Source: Cercis canadensis (Eukaryota; Streptophyta; Magnoliopsida; Fabales; Fabaceae). Taken from it: DNA of 64,000 bases. This document shows positions 34,554 to 45,846 of the stretch, piece by piece. The notes under the pieces are model-generated. The model saw only the letters and a list, made by a program, of their open reading frames with translations. It was not told the DNA's origin and did not search any database. Each line of letters begins with the position of its first letter. Position 1 is the first letter of the stretch. Both the position numbers and the translations under genes were made by a program. The stretch is from NCBI GenBank assembly GCA_003255065.1, contig QAOA01004423.1, forward strand, positions 124,001 through 188,000, given 5' to 3'.

Positions 34554-35127
34554 TAACTGGTTGTGGAATTACGCAATAGATTGGCGTTGGCCATTGGCAT
34601 ATCCCTGGATCTGGGAATTGACAACTCTCAAGTAGCGCCAAGTATTACTGCTAGGATTGCTGATGTCAATCTCAACAACAATCACAAGTATTGGTTGAAA
34701 TTTGGTGTACCGTGAGGCATTAAGCCTCCTAATAAGATGATTAAATACTCAAGTAATTTGAATCACTCTACTTAACGTGATACTATTTAGCTCTAGAAAC
34801 TTGATAGAATGAAATATAGGTTGTTTTCTCTTGTTAGTGCCAGTTGCCAATTGGTTGTTCCTTTGGTACTTATTACTAATGTCATCCAATTCTGGTTCTT
34901 TTGTTATCATCACCAGCAAAACAATCAACCTCAAAAATATTAGAATTTGAACAAGTACAAGACATACATCATGACATTTGTGTTTGGAAGAAATTGACGA
35001 CACAGGAACCTTAAATTCCTTCCTAACCACTGACCTATAGTAGATAGTTTCACACAACAAAATTTAAATATGTAACATATAAGTTTGGGTTCACAAAGAG
35101 TATCATCCATCTGAAAATGGTCATGTT
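34554..35127. other. Convergent 3' region
   Basis: 574 bp between the stop codons of the basic-protein gene (plus) and the aldolase gene (minus). Contains both 3' untranslated regions. The ORFs on the minus strand here have no recognisable product. Confidence 0.45.
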
Positions 35128-35940
35128 TCATTTACAAGACTTGAACTTCCTCACGTCCTCAAGGCATGCATTTTTGAACAGCGTGATATCCACATTAACG
35201 CGGATCAAACGATATCCACGATTTTGATATTGGTCAGGCCCATCATGTGCAGTCCCAAACCTGCCCAAATAAGGCCCACCACCTTCCTTGGGCTTCAAGC
35301 CCAACACTGTGTTCTCTACATGGTCGATCATCTCCTTGACCTTCTCATTCTTCGGATTGGTCAAGCAGCCCACACTGGCACTCAGGTCCAGTGGGCCAAC
35401 CATTATCATATCGACTCCATCAACGCCTGCAATCTCTGCTACTTGCTTCACAGCCGCCTCTGACTCAACCTGGCATATTATGAGCAGCTCCTTATCATAT
35501 CGATCCAGGTAATCACGATCAAGCCCGAATTTCGAGGCCCTCACGAGGGGCCCGGCCAGTGCTCGCACTCCGGCAGGTGGGTAACGGCAATACGACACCG
35601 CTTTCTTAGCTGATTCGGCGTCTTCAATCATTGGGAAAACGATACCCTGTGCACCAAGGTCGAGAGCTTTCCGTGCCCAGACCGGGGAAATCTCGGGTAC
35701 CCGAATGATTGCCGGAGTTCGGGTGGCTGCGAGGGCATGGATACAAGGGAGAGCCTCCGGGATACCGCCAGTTCCGTGTTCCATATCGATGAGGACGAAG
35801 TCGTAGCCGGCGTACCCAGCAATCTCCGCAATAGTTGGGGAGAAACTGAGGAGTGACATGCCATAAACGACATCTCCGTTTTGGATTCGGGACTTGAGGC
35901 TTGTGCGGATAGTGCTGCTGCTATTCTTTATGTTCTCCAT
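35128..35940 (-). CDS. HpcH/HpaI aldolase-family protein
   Basis: A single-exon gene of 270 residues starting MENIKNSSST. It shows the TIM-barrel signatures of HpcH/HpaI (class II, metal-dependent) aldolases: DMEHGT at about residue 52, ALDLGAQGIVFPMIE with the conserved acidic residue, the ICQVESEAAV strand with a metal-ligand Glu, and GPLDLSASVG. Bacterial relatives cleave 2-keto-3-deoxy sugar acids or 4-hydroxy-2-ketoheptanedioate into pyruvate plus an aldehyde; the plant members are commonly annotated as 2-keto-3-deoxy-L-rhamnonate aldolase-like but their substrate is not established. No transit peptide is obvious, so it is probably cytosolic. A TATA box lies about 85 bp upstream. Confidence 0.88.
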   Translation of the reverse strand: MENIKNSSSTIRTSLKSRIQNGDVVYGMSLLSFSPTIAEIAGYAGYDFVLIDMEHGTGGIPEALPCIHALAATRTPAIIRVPEISPVWARKALDLGAQGIVFPMIEDAESAKKAVSYCRYPPAGVRALAGPLVRASKFGLDRDYLDRYDKELLIICQVESEAAVKQVAEIAGVDGVDMIMVGPLDLSASVGCLTNPKNEKVKEMIDHVENTVLGLKPKEGGGPYLGRFGTAHDGPDQYQNRGYRLIRVNVDITLFKNACLEDVRKFKSCK

Positions 35941-36021
35941 TTCAAGTGTTGATGGGGAAGGTGGATACGGTAGCTACAAGGTCGATAAAATTGATTGTCC
36001 AAGCTTCGACCCCTTACTTGC

Positions 36022-36034
36022 CTTTTTATATACT
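36022..36034 (-). promoter_or_regulatory. Putative TATA box of the aldolase gene
   Basis: On the minus strand the sequence reads agtatataaaaagg, 82-94 bp upstream of the aldolase start codon: a strong TATA match at normal spacing. Confidence 0.6.
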
Positions 36035-36736
36035 AGTGTTCTATTTAGCTAGTTTCACTTCAATCACACAAGCTTAAATAAGAGATGGCACTTGATTAAG
36101 GATAAACAACTGTCTTACATGAAAAGATCTTATGCATTTTAAATTAATTTTTTTTGTATTTAAATAATCAATTGAATAAGTGCTTTTAAAATTAATAAAC
36201 TTTTTTTTTTTAAATGTTTGGATAAATAACTTTATAAATACTTATAACTACAAAAATTATGAAAAAAGATATTCATATAAAAAAATTGATATGGAATAAA
36301 AATATTTCAAATACATATACGAGTGATATAATTAATATTACTATTATTTTACTTCTTTCACTTAAAACAAAAATTATACTGATTGTAATTTTAAATAAAA
36401 AAACAATTTTAATTTGCCCTTTCTTTTTATAAAAGTAGTGGACTGGAGCTTTTAATAAATTTGGACTCTCCTTTGTCAAAGTCCATCTTCTCACCCAAAC
36501 TCTACCACCGTCAACAAAATACTAGGCCTTTTTCTCCCTTTTCTTCTGTATTTCTTTCCATTTCTATCTTTACCCACAATACACGAGCAACACCACTTTG
36601 TAATTAATGATTGTCGATGTGAATTCATGCTCCCATTGTTGGATTAGACGATTCCCTTATCTTCTTTACTTGAAAATAGGGTCAAAGAGAATCCAAACAA
36701 GTGAGGAACAACTTTGCCTGCAAAGACCAAATTGAA
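36035..36736. other. AT-rich intergenic region upstream of the aldolase gene
   Basis: About 700 bp of AT-rich DNA with T- and A-runs (36201-36212, 36420 region). No gene is seen. Confidence 0.4.
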
Positions 36737-38588
36737 GAAATTTCAATAGATGGGGAACACTGGAATAGTAGTAAAAATCCACCAAACGATGGCAGAACAA
36801 TCGACTGTGTAAATTGTTTGTTAGTATGTGGCAGAGAGAAGAAAAGAAGCCCAGACAGGGATTATTCATAGAATTCTAAAGAGTAATTGAGGATACTTTT
36901 GTAATACTTTATCACAAAACAAAGTACCGGTTAAGCTGAAAATAGCTGTCAAGAGCTTTTTTCAAAAAGCTTGATTTTTTAGCTTCTAAAAAAAACTCAA
37001 AGTAGCTTATAAGGGAAAATAAGTTATTTTTATAAGTTCATCCAAACATTTGTTTAATCATTATATAAGTGTTTAATGCAATAAAGAAGCTCAAATAAGT
37101 TAGAAGTAGACTTATCCAAACGAGGCCTAAGAACCCTCAACAAATCAATTTTGATGTGTTTAGTACTGGCTTGGTTTTCTAAATTTCTACTAATTTGGAA
37201 AATTTGAACGGTGTAATAATTAATTATGTAACATTAAACATTTATAGATAATGATTAACATGTGTCCTTAAGGCACTGGTTAGCAAGACCCATAAATTTA
37301 TTGAATGATTTTTTGGCATATTAGCCCCATGGGACTTTGGGGTCTTATCATGCTTGGTGATAATGAACAGTGAGTCGGTATAAAATGACAAGTTGGAAAC
37401 TTTGATTTTATGCTTTGTCATGTGAAAAGCAGATCTGTGAACGGAGTTGATATTCAGCCAAAAAGGGGATTAGTCTTCATCTGGAGAAAATTTCAGCCTC
37501 CATTCCACAAAGACAGTTCAAATGTTAGTAAACACCTTCACTGTCTTGTTTATAATCAATCCAATGGGATTAACCTTTTCTTCGTACCTTCTTATGAACA
37601 TTTTCGGGATTTTGATATCAAAGAACATAAAGAGAGCTAGTTGATACGATACGAATAACACTAATGGGAATACACGTCATTCATAAAGTTTATTGTGCTT
37701 TTTTGGATACATGAAATATATTTGAATAACAACAACACCCATCATATACCGTATACCACTCGATCCTATACAACTAAAATGCACACAACAGATATCTCAT
37801 TTCCAACGATGATAGCAAAGGTAAGCCTCAGTGGTCCAAGATATCTCTGCAACTGCAAGCATTGATATAGTGTGAGCTACTATANGAAACTTCAATAGAT
37901 GGGGAAAACTAGAACAGTAGTAAAAATTCACCAAACGATGACAACACAATCAACTGTTAAATTGTTCATGTGGCAAAGAGAAGAAAAAAAAGCCAATTAT
38001 GAAGAGTAATTGAAGATATTTTTATAATACTTTATCATAAAACAAAATACCGGTTAAGCTAAAAGTAGTTGTCGCATGAGCTTTTTCAAGAAGTTTGATT
38101 TTTTAGCTTCTAAAAAAAACTCAAAATAGCTTATCTGTGAACGGAGTTGATATTCAGCCAAAAAGGGGATTAGTCTTCATCTGGAGAAATTAAATTTCAG
38201 CCTCCATTCCACAAAGACAGTTCAAATGTTAGTAAACACCTTCACTGTCTTGTTTATAATCAATCTAATGGGATTAACCTTTTCTTCGTACCTTCTTATG
38301 AACATTTTCGGGATTTTGATATCAAAGAACATAAAGAGAGCTAGTTGATACGATACGAATAACACTAATGGGAATACACGTCATTCATAAAGTTTATTGT
38401 GCTTTTTTGGATACATGAAATATATTTGAATAACAACAACACCCATCATATACCGTATACCACTCGATCCTATACAACTAAAATGCACACAACAGATATC
38501 TCATTTCCAACGATGATAGCAAAGGTAAGCCTCAGTGGTCCAAGATATCTCTGCAACTGCAAGCATTGATATAGTGTGAGCTACTATA
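36737..38588 (+). repeat. Direct duplication around a single N, copies differing by a 424-bp indel
   Basis: Copy 1 is 36737-37884 (1148 bp) and copy 2 is 37886-38588 (703 bp), with N at 37885. Both start gaaa(t/c)ttcaatagatgggg and end gtgagctactata. Copy 2 lacks the segment corresponding to 37011-37434 and has small further differences, including an extra aattaa-like insertion near 38190. The shared parts are almost identical. This fits two haplotypes of one locus placed side by side. The lost segment has no matching terminal repeats, so a deletion in one haplotype is more likely than a clean transposon insertion in the other. No gene is recognised. Confidence 0.88.
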
Positions 38589-39713
38589 TGATCCTGGTCC
38601 TAAATGTTTGGACACGTGTCCGTGCTTCCCAATCCCATATTAGTCTACAATGGGCCCCAATAACTGGCTCCACACGTAGTGGGTCCTGCGTTCTGCAGAT
38701 ACAAAATTTCACACCCAACATTTATGAGATCCACAAGAAAATGTTCCCCAACAAACAAGAAAGCAGCCATTCTTAGCATTTTTGCAGCATGCACCATTAT
38801 AGAATAGTAGTCAGAAATTTAAACTTAAAATAATACAGATGTTTTAAAATTACACGAAAATAATTGCAGTCACCAAACCATGCAAATTAATTAGTGACAA
38901 GTTAGCTGGCCATATGACGCTCATAGCTAATGGCATCATTGTTAAGAATCTAATAATGCAAGAAATAATAATAAAGACGACATTCGTCTTGGGTGGATAG
39001 ACTGTCTTAGATTCCAATACTTTCGAAATTATATTGTAGTTGAGAGACAATGAATTAACCACAACTTAATTCCTCTCTCATGCTTATTATATATATTAGT
39101 AGGCTTACACACACACACACACACACACGCACATGCGCCCCTTAGGCCACAAACTAGTACTTATAAATTAGATTTCCATTTGCTGTTTTTGCACAGTTAA
39201 TTTAAGTTGAAAAAATTATAAAGAAAACCTGAGCCATGTTTTTGAAGGGGTTTATTATAGGAAAGGAGTACAGATAAAGTGGAGAGTGTCAGCATCAATT
39301 AACAATGAATTGGAATGCAAAAGTGTGTAACCGTCATTTTCGCTATGGAATTACACAGTTGGACTTGGAGGTCATTTTCCAAGCATGCATAAACATTAAA
39401 CAAGTAGATTATTTAGTCAAAACTACCGAGGAAGATTAGACGACAGACAAGTGGCCAACATCATTATCATTACTATGGATCTATCCCAGGAAAAAAGGTC
39501 TCGGGATTCGGGAAAATTATCCTCCCATTTTAAATTAAATTAACGTTCCTAACAAAGCATACAGATTCTAATTAAAACCCTTCTGTAAGTAAATCAAAAG
39601 CGGAACAAAGACACCTTTATGGCTTTACATGGGAAAAATATATAACAGCGGTCAGCAGTCAAACAGTATAATAAACAGAATCTTTTAAATTAAATTAAGT
39701 GATTACCTGAAGC
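38589..39713. other. Intergenic region with a (CA)n tract
   Basis: About 1.1 kb including a (CA)n microsatellite at about 39107-39128. The distal part probably includes the 3' untranslated region of the GT34 gene. No gene is seen. Confidence 0.45.
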
Positions 39714-41057
39714 TCAATCAGAAACAGAAGCAGGGTAATCGAATGGTATAGGCGAAACTAAATTATCCAGTAGATCCGAGTGTACGTAACCATATTTGCG
39801 CAGCACCTGATTATCCGCAAAATTCAAAGCCCTCTGCATACCATTCCAGCAAGCGTCGGCGGAATACATCTCATTGTGTTTGCCACTGCATGGTTGGCAG
39901 CCGGTGAAGTGTGTGATAAAGGGCCTCCTCCAGCTCCATCTACCATTCCCAGCCTCCTTCAGATACGGTTCCCTCAGCACACCATACCTTTCACTCACTT
40001 TCTCTGCGTGTCTCCTTCTTAACGCACGCACCCCTTTCTCCATTTTATTATACTGCTCTGTTATATTCTCGAATGTCCCCACAATCTCCTCCCAATATCC
40101 CTCGAAGTAGTATTCACTCTCCAAATAAATCTTGTCCGCATATTTATCCTTCTCCTCAGCGATCAAATAAGCCAGACCCGTCTGATCATCTGACTCTGGG
40201 AAGACCTTATCCTTGAACACTGATCTCAGAGTATGACCCCACTCATCGTACTCTGGTGTCTGTGGGCCCATGCTGGCCCACACCTCCATGAAATCCAACG
40301 ACCACTGACAGTTTCTGATCAAGAACACGCCGGCGTTCAGGCCCGTCCAGCTCTTGTTCTCGTGTATCAGACGGGCCCACCCGTGAACGATAAGGTTGTG
40401 ATCCTTGTAACGCTGCAACGGAAGCTTGAATTCCATGTCGGTGAACAACGCGTCCGAGTCAACCCACCAGATCCACTCGGCCTCTGGATGGGCCATCATC
40501 GCTGCCCGTACCACCGGATATTTAGCCCAATAAGCGAACATCTTTGGGTGAAGCAGCGCGTCATTGTAAAATATATCATAACCGTGGATCCGACAGTAAT
40601 CAACTTTGTTCTTGAAGAACCTCAGAAGCAAGTGATCACCGATGGGATTCCGGCAAGGCGATGGCTGTGATCCTGATACGACGAGGACTCTCTCATGTGC
40701 TCCGGCGGCGAACGACGGGTGATGCAACAGCCACTCTTTCCGTTTCTCGTCCCAATTCGTCACCGGTTTCTCCATGGTGTAGCTCATTTTCGGGTCGTCA
40801 TAGAATGTTCTCTCGGGTGAGTCATGCCGCAAATCGGGGCCATTTGTAGCGGCGGGGCAATCAGAGACGTTTGTGGGACCCTTTAGGGACTTCAATTTAG
40901 TGGCTACGGATTCAAAATTGGGATTGTTACTAGGAATGGGGGCTACGAAGGACCAAAAACCCCATACCAGTAAAAGGGCAGACAATGCTCCTCCAAGGAA
41001 GACACAACCATCTGAGACCCATATAGAGGATTTGTTTCTTGAACTGGACTTAGCCAT
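39714..41057 (-). CDS. GT34 glycosyltransferase (galactosyl/xylosyltransferase type), copy A
   Basis: A single-exon gene of 447 residues. The ATG at 41057 (MAKSSSRNKS) is preferred over an in-frame ATG 39 bp upstream because the tandem paralogue starts MAKLTPRKRA at the equivalent place. It is a type II Golgi membrane protein: short basic tail, transmembrane segment about 16-37, then a lumenal catalytic domain. The DxD metal/nucleotide-sugar motif is DSD at 200-202 in WWVDSDALFTDMEF, preceded by YCRIHGYDIFYN. The C-terminus has THFTGCQPCSGKHN and NFADNQVLRKYG, conserved in the family. GT34 contains xyloglucan xylosyltransferases and galactomannan galactosyltransferases; the sequence resembles the GT6/GT7 (MUCI10-like) side, so galactose transfer to a mannan is the more likely activity, by inference. 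Confidence 0.9.
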   Translation of the reverse strand: MAKSSSRNKSSIWVSDGCVFLGGALSALLLVWGFWSFVAPIPSNNPNFESVATKLKSLKGPTNVSDCPAATNGPDLRHDSPERTFYDDPKMSYTMEKPVTNWDEKRKEWLLHHPSFAAGAHERVLVVSGSQPSPCRNPIGDHLLLRFFKNKVDYCRIHGYDIFYNDALLHPKMFAYWAKYPVVRAAMMAHPEAEWIWWVDSDALFTDMEFKLPLQRYKDHNLIVHGWARLIHENKSWTGLNAGVFLIRNCQWSLDFMEVWASMGPQTPEYDEWGHTLRSVFKDKVFPESDDQTGLAYLIAEEKDKYADKIYLESEYYFEGYWEEIVGTFENITEQYNKMEKGVRALRRRHAEKVSERYGVLREPYLKEAGNGRWSWRRPFITHFTGCQPCSGKHNEMYSADACWNGMQRALNFADNQVLRKYGYVHSDLLDNLVSPIPFDYPASVSD

Positions 41058-41655
41058 GGGGGAGTTGTGATGATGAAAGAGCTCTGGACATACCATTTTA
41101 AGCGTAGGGAAGACGGTGGAGGATTTAATTCCTTCTGGTTGTGTGCTTCGTCCAATTCTGCAGCTGTTTGGACATCTGTGAACTGTGTATGACTCTTGTT
41201 CAGTAAATTCAAATTAGCAGAGGTCTTCAACGAAGAAAATGTGACAAACTTCCAAATATCCGAAATTGTAATACAGTGGGCTTGTGGTTGGGGAAGAGAC
41301 AAACTATTATATTGTTTAAACTTCGGAGGTGATAGAAAAAATAAATTGGTTGGTAGCGCCGAGAAGCTATAATGCGCAGTGTCGTTTATGAGAGAGTAAG
41401 AGAGCATTAAAGAGAAAGGCTAGGCTGGCTTAAAGGGCGTAATCTGCGGTGAGGAGGCGAACTGCGAATAGACTGGGAATGGGAATGGGAAAGTGAAAGG
41501 GTTGGGTTCCCGCATTTACTTACGTGTTACGTGTTGGAGACATGGACTTCTCACTGCTCACTGTTTTCATGCTAACAAAGACACGTGGCCCCGCCATATT
41601 CTGTTTCTGTCTGTACATTTTTTCACTTTTCGGAAAGTTAATTGGCTTGGACACT

Positions 41656-41831
41656 CAGCCAAAATCTTTATATTAACAGAAGGAGGGATAGAGACTAATA
41701 ATAATAAATAAATAAATTTATCGAGCTTTAAGAGTTTATGANAATAAATAAATAAATAAATTTATCGAGCTTTAAGAGTTTATGAATTTTGTATTGAAAT
41801 TGTTAAAAATATAAAAAAGAATAATAATAAA
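41656..41831 (+). mobile_element. Short retroposon-like insertion flanked by a 15-bp direct repeat
   Basis: The 15-mer attggcttggacact occurs at 41641-41655 and again at 41832-41846. The DNA between ends in an A-rich tail (aaaaaagaataataataaa) directly before the second copy. A long target duplication plus A-rich 3' tail is the pattern of a LINE- or SINE-type insertion. The body is very short, has no pol III boxes, and is inflated by the single-N duplication (41703-41741 and 41743-41785 around N at 41742), so the true insert is about 130 bp. Confidence 0.4.
41703..41785 (+). repeat. Direct duplication of about 40 bp around a single N (likely assembly artefact)
   Basis: aataaataaataaa followed by tttatcgagctttaagag occurs as 41703-41741 and 41743-41785, separated by N at 41742. 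Confidence 0.88.
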
Positions 41832-44538
41832 ATTGGCTTGGACACTGTATTAGTCCATGTCACGTGAAAAAGAAACACAGGATATTGAAAGCCGTTTCTT
41901 GGTGACAAGCATTGCTAGTAAATAAGGTGATATTAGTAAACAGGAAAAGAGAAGTAATTGAGTGATGAATTTAGCCATTTCTTTTATATATAAACTATAA
42001 AGCTGGTCCACCAACCATGCACTGCTCTGCAACACCATTATTAAAAGATAAAAGATGAAAGCTAAATATGTTTAACTTTTTTATTTGAGTGAATCTTTTC
42101 ATTTATAACGTTTTGAAGTTTTAGATACGATTAATTGATTAATTATAATTATTTATTCTATGATATGATCCCTAATATAAATGATTAGAGTCATAATGTG
42201 AATTCTACTGTTATAGATGATCGTTGTACTTATTTCGTAGTCATCTATTTTGTCTTCACTCTTCAGACTATGGAATCATTCAAAAGGAGTAAATAAATGT
42301 TTGGATTTGCAAGAGTTACATATCTCATCCGCGATAGATATTTTGTTGTGCGCTCCATAACACAAAGATTGTTAGTCACTAAAGAGGCATATCAACCTCT
42401 ACTGGCATCGTTTTCTTTATTATTTTCTTTTTTTGTTATTTAAAAATTTAAGATGAAAAAAAAAATTATTTCATTTTTAGTCTAAGACATACCATATGTC
42501 TTAACAAAAATTTATAGTAATATTTATATATTATCTCTTAATAGTGAAATTCAAATTTGGGTTTTCACAAACGAAGTAATTTGATCATTATCAATAATAT
42601 TTATAAATTTTTCATTTCTTATTTAATCATATGAATGTTAGTTTGATATAGTAATCCCTTGCTTATAAAACAAGTGCCTCTAATCTCTGCATAATAAAGC
42701 AAAAAAAGGTAATTCTCACTGTATTAGGAAATTTGTTAAGTTTTCAGCGGACTTTTAGACCTTCTAGCCCCTTCCCTCTTCCATTATCCGCTAATTTTTC
42801 TGGTATGCAATCATTTAAAATTTTCATTGTCAAAGGTCACTCAATTGTTTGTTTCTTTTTATTAGTTCAAATACTGAAATTGAGGAGATTCATGACTACT
42901 TGCAAAAGTAGTCACTTACAGGCAGACTTGACTGCCTACGTGCCACAAATTGTTAGCACAAACCGCAAGTTAAAAATGAAAGAGTTTGGTGAGACTGTGA
43001 CCAATCCATAACTTTGGCTAAGTTCATTGTAACTGGGTAAACTGTTCTACAAGGTAACCATCAGCTTTTGATGGCTGATCGAAAGCAATCAACTTCGGCG
43101 TTGAAATGGGATTACTATACTAAACAACCATGGTTACAAGTTACAAAGCGAAGGCCCAAAGAGGCATAGAGGTGATAAAAGGTAAAGCAACAGACTAGGA
43201 AATTCCATATTTGCGTAAAAGAGGGAGAAAACAAGGAAAGTATTGACAATAGCTAGCCTCATGGTGCATGGATGCATGCTGCCATTTTCAGTTAAGGTCC
43301 AAAACCATTAAGCGGTGATGCTTGTCTTGAACTTGAGGATTACCCAAAAAAAACAAGATGAACTTGAGGGAGGGACCCTCTTTTCCAACATTTCAACGGA
43401 ACTTGAGGGACCAACACTAATTATTTTAACAGTTCCTTCCTATACTTCACAAACATATGGTTCCACAATTATATAATTTTTCATATATAAACAAAAAATT
43501 AAATAATTTTCTTTTTTATAATAAGGTAATGTTATTTAATGAAAAATAATTGTCAAAATTTAAAGTGATTATTAGATAAAATAAAGCAACAAGAACCATA
43601 TATTTATTCAATGATATTAATTATAACTCTACATCATTCTAACAATAACATTCTAACTACTAAACTTTTTATTTTTTATTTTTTACGAGAAAATCAAAAT
43701 CAAATCCTAACAGAAGAATTCAATTAGTCCGTCTTTATTTTTCTTTGGTGATAGACTCATAGTTAATCAAGTTACCCACGAACCCCGCCCTCCAAAACAT
43801 TGAGTCAGTCTAGTTGAGCCAATTTTTTTGACGTGTGAAGGTCGTCTGGCCAACGAGATGTTTCTTGAATCACGCACTTCTTTAAAAAAGAAGAAACAAT
43901 ATCCTTCAATCATGCACTAATTTAAGCCCCAAGAAAGACAATATGCACTTTCAAATAACCCAATACAAAGTAAAGGAAAAGGCTAAAGGTACAAAAGGTA
44001 TAGATAAAATAATGATTTATATTAATTAGATAATCTATTTGATTTTTTTTTTTTTAAATTGCAGCTACTTTTTATTTATTATTATACCATTGTGTAGGCT
44101 TATAAGTTGAGACCTTCTTGACAGCAGACAAGGACAACAACACAAGGAATGGTTTTATCTAAAGGAATATACCTTGATCATAAGGTCCATAATGACTTGG
44201 GTATCCAAATCCCCTATTATAAAGCACAGTTCTCTTAACTCAATAAAGCTCAGCTCCAAAATTTTGCATGTGCTGTATCATTAATCATGTAAAAGGCGCC
44301 AATCACAACTTTGTATATATATAAAATTTGGCCTTATACTTTGTAAATCTAATACATCCAAATTGCTCTTAACTTTCACTTACTGCTCTGCTGTCTACAC
44401 TATTTAACAACTCAAACTAAATTTGCCAGAAAATAAATGTAATTCTCTAATATTATTTGATTATTAATTAATCAGGTTGATAGATATATATATATATATA
44501 TATTTGAAATGCAAATACCCAAAGGGCGTTAGAGAACA

Positions 44539-45846
44539 TCACCACAAATCATACCAAGGATAATCAAAGGGTACAGGATCCAGCGATGAACTCCCAAGAT
44601 CCTTATGGACGAAGCCATAGTTGCGAAGCACCTGATTATCTGCAAAATTCAGAACCCTGTCCATCTCCGTCCAGCACGTGTCCCCATCATAACTGGGATT
44701 ATGCTCTCCATTACAGGGCTGACACCCCGTGAAATGCGTCACAAACGGCCTTCTCCGGTTGCTCAGCGGCTGGTACCCTCTTTCCTTCAAGTAAGGTTCC
44801 CTCAACGCAGCGTACCATGCAACCAACTTCTCGGCGTGTCTTCTCCTCAACGCCTGGGCTTCGTCTTCTATTTCCTTGTACCCCTCTGTGAGATTATCAA
44901 ATCTCCCCAACACCGCTATCCAATAAGCTTCCAACTCATACCCTCCCTCCAAATAAGTTTTGTCCCCCCATTTTTGTTTCTCTGTGAAAAGCAGATAGAT
45001 CAACGATGATTGGTCATCTGGGAGCGGGAACGGTTTGTCCTTGAACATGGACTTGAAGATCCGACCCCACTTCTCGAAATTCGGAGTCCATGGGCCCATT
45101 TTGGACCACACGTCCATGAGGTCCATGGACCACTGACAGTTCCTGATAAAAAATGAGCCTGTGTTGAGGCCCGTCCAACTCTTGTTGTCTCTGTATTCGT
45201 ACACCATATTGGGCCACCCATGAACCACAAGATTGTGCTTCTTATACCCATCCAATGGGACCTTGAACTCCATATCTGTGAACACCGCGTCCGCATCCAT
45301 CCACCAGATCCATTCTACCTCTGGATGGGCTATCATTGAAGCCCGGATTACCGGTATCTTGGCCCAATAAGAATTCATTTTGGGATGCAGGTAGAGGTTG
45401 TTGTACAAGATATCGTAACCGTGGATTCGACAATAGTCAACCTTGTTCTTGAAAGATCTCAAGAGCAAATGATCACCAATGGGATTTTTACAAGGCTCAG
45501 GCTGTGATCCTGTGACGAGTAGAATCCGATCTTGTGCTCCGGCGGCGAATGATGGGTGAAGCTCTAGCCATTCCTTTCGCTTCTCGTCCCAATTCTTCAA
45601 TGGTTTCTCTATGGTATAAGACAATTCCGGGTCGTCATAGAAGGTTCTATCGGGCGGGTCGTGGACCACGTCCGTGTTACTAGCTGTGTTGTTTGAATCA
45701 TTGATGGGATGGAGGAGTAGGGTAAGTTGGTTCCTAGAGGACCCCAAAGTCCAAACGGATAAGAGAGTGAAGAGTGATCCGCTAAGGAACGCGACCCCAT
45801 CACTGGAACATGAGAAGGCCCTCTTTCGAGGTGTGAGCTTTGCCAT
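44539..45846 (-). CDS. GT34 glycosyltransferase (galactosyl/xylosyltransferase type), copy B
   Basis: A single-exon gene of 435 residues, same strand and about 3.5 kb from copy A, and clearly its paralogue. The ATG at 45846 gives a basic tail (MAKLTPRKRA) and a transmembrane segment at about 16-34, then a shorter stem than copy A. The DxD motif is DAD at 184-186 in WWMDADAVFTDMEF. YCRIHGYDILYN, NKSWTGLN, THFTGCQPCNGEHN and NFADNQVLRNYG are kept. The divergence between the copies, spread along the whole protein, argues for an old duplication with both copies retained. Golgi hemicellulose (galactomannan or xyloglucan side chain) synthesis is the expected role from the family. Confidence 0.9.
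   Translation of the reverse strand: MAKLTPRKRAFSCSSDGVAFLSGSLFTLLSVWTLGSSRNQLTLLLHPINDSNNTASNTDVVHDPPDRTFYDDPELSYTIEKPLKNWDEKRKEWLELHPSFAAGAQDRILLVTGSQPEPCKNPIGDHLLLRSFKNKVDYCRIHGYDILYNNLYLHPKMNSYWAKIPVIRASMIAHPEVEWIWWMDADAVFTDMEFKVPLDGYKKHNLVVHGWPNMVYEYRDNKSWTGLNTGSFFIRNCQWSMDLMDVWSKMGPWTPNFEKWGRIFKSMFKDKPFPLPDDQSSLIYLLFTEKQKWGDKTYLEGGYELEAYWIAVLGRFDNLTEGYKEIEDEAQALRRRHAEKLVAWYAALREPYLKERGYQPLSNRRRPFVTHFTGCQPCNGEHNPSYDGDTCWTEMDRVLNFADNQVLRNYGFVHKDLGSSSLDPVPFDYPWYDLW

Larger units (their letters stand above)
41058..44538. other. Spacer between the tandem GT34 genes
   Basis: About 3.5 kb. Next to copy A it holds that gene's promoter and leader (to about 41480). The middle is AT-rich with the small duplicated block and insertion-like segment near 41641-41846. 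The end next to copy B contains an (AT)n tract at about 44485-44504. No third paralogue or pseudogene is visible, and the ORF at 42733-43011 has no recognisable domain. Confidence 0.45.

Noticed and set aside
36216..37130. Possible TIR element based on tttggata near 36220 and tatccaaacgaggcct near 37112
   Set aside because: The inverted matches are short and not terminal, and no target duplication was found.
42733..43011. 92-codon plus-strand ORF between the GT34 genes
   Set aside because: No domain, no splice partners and AT-rich surroundings.
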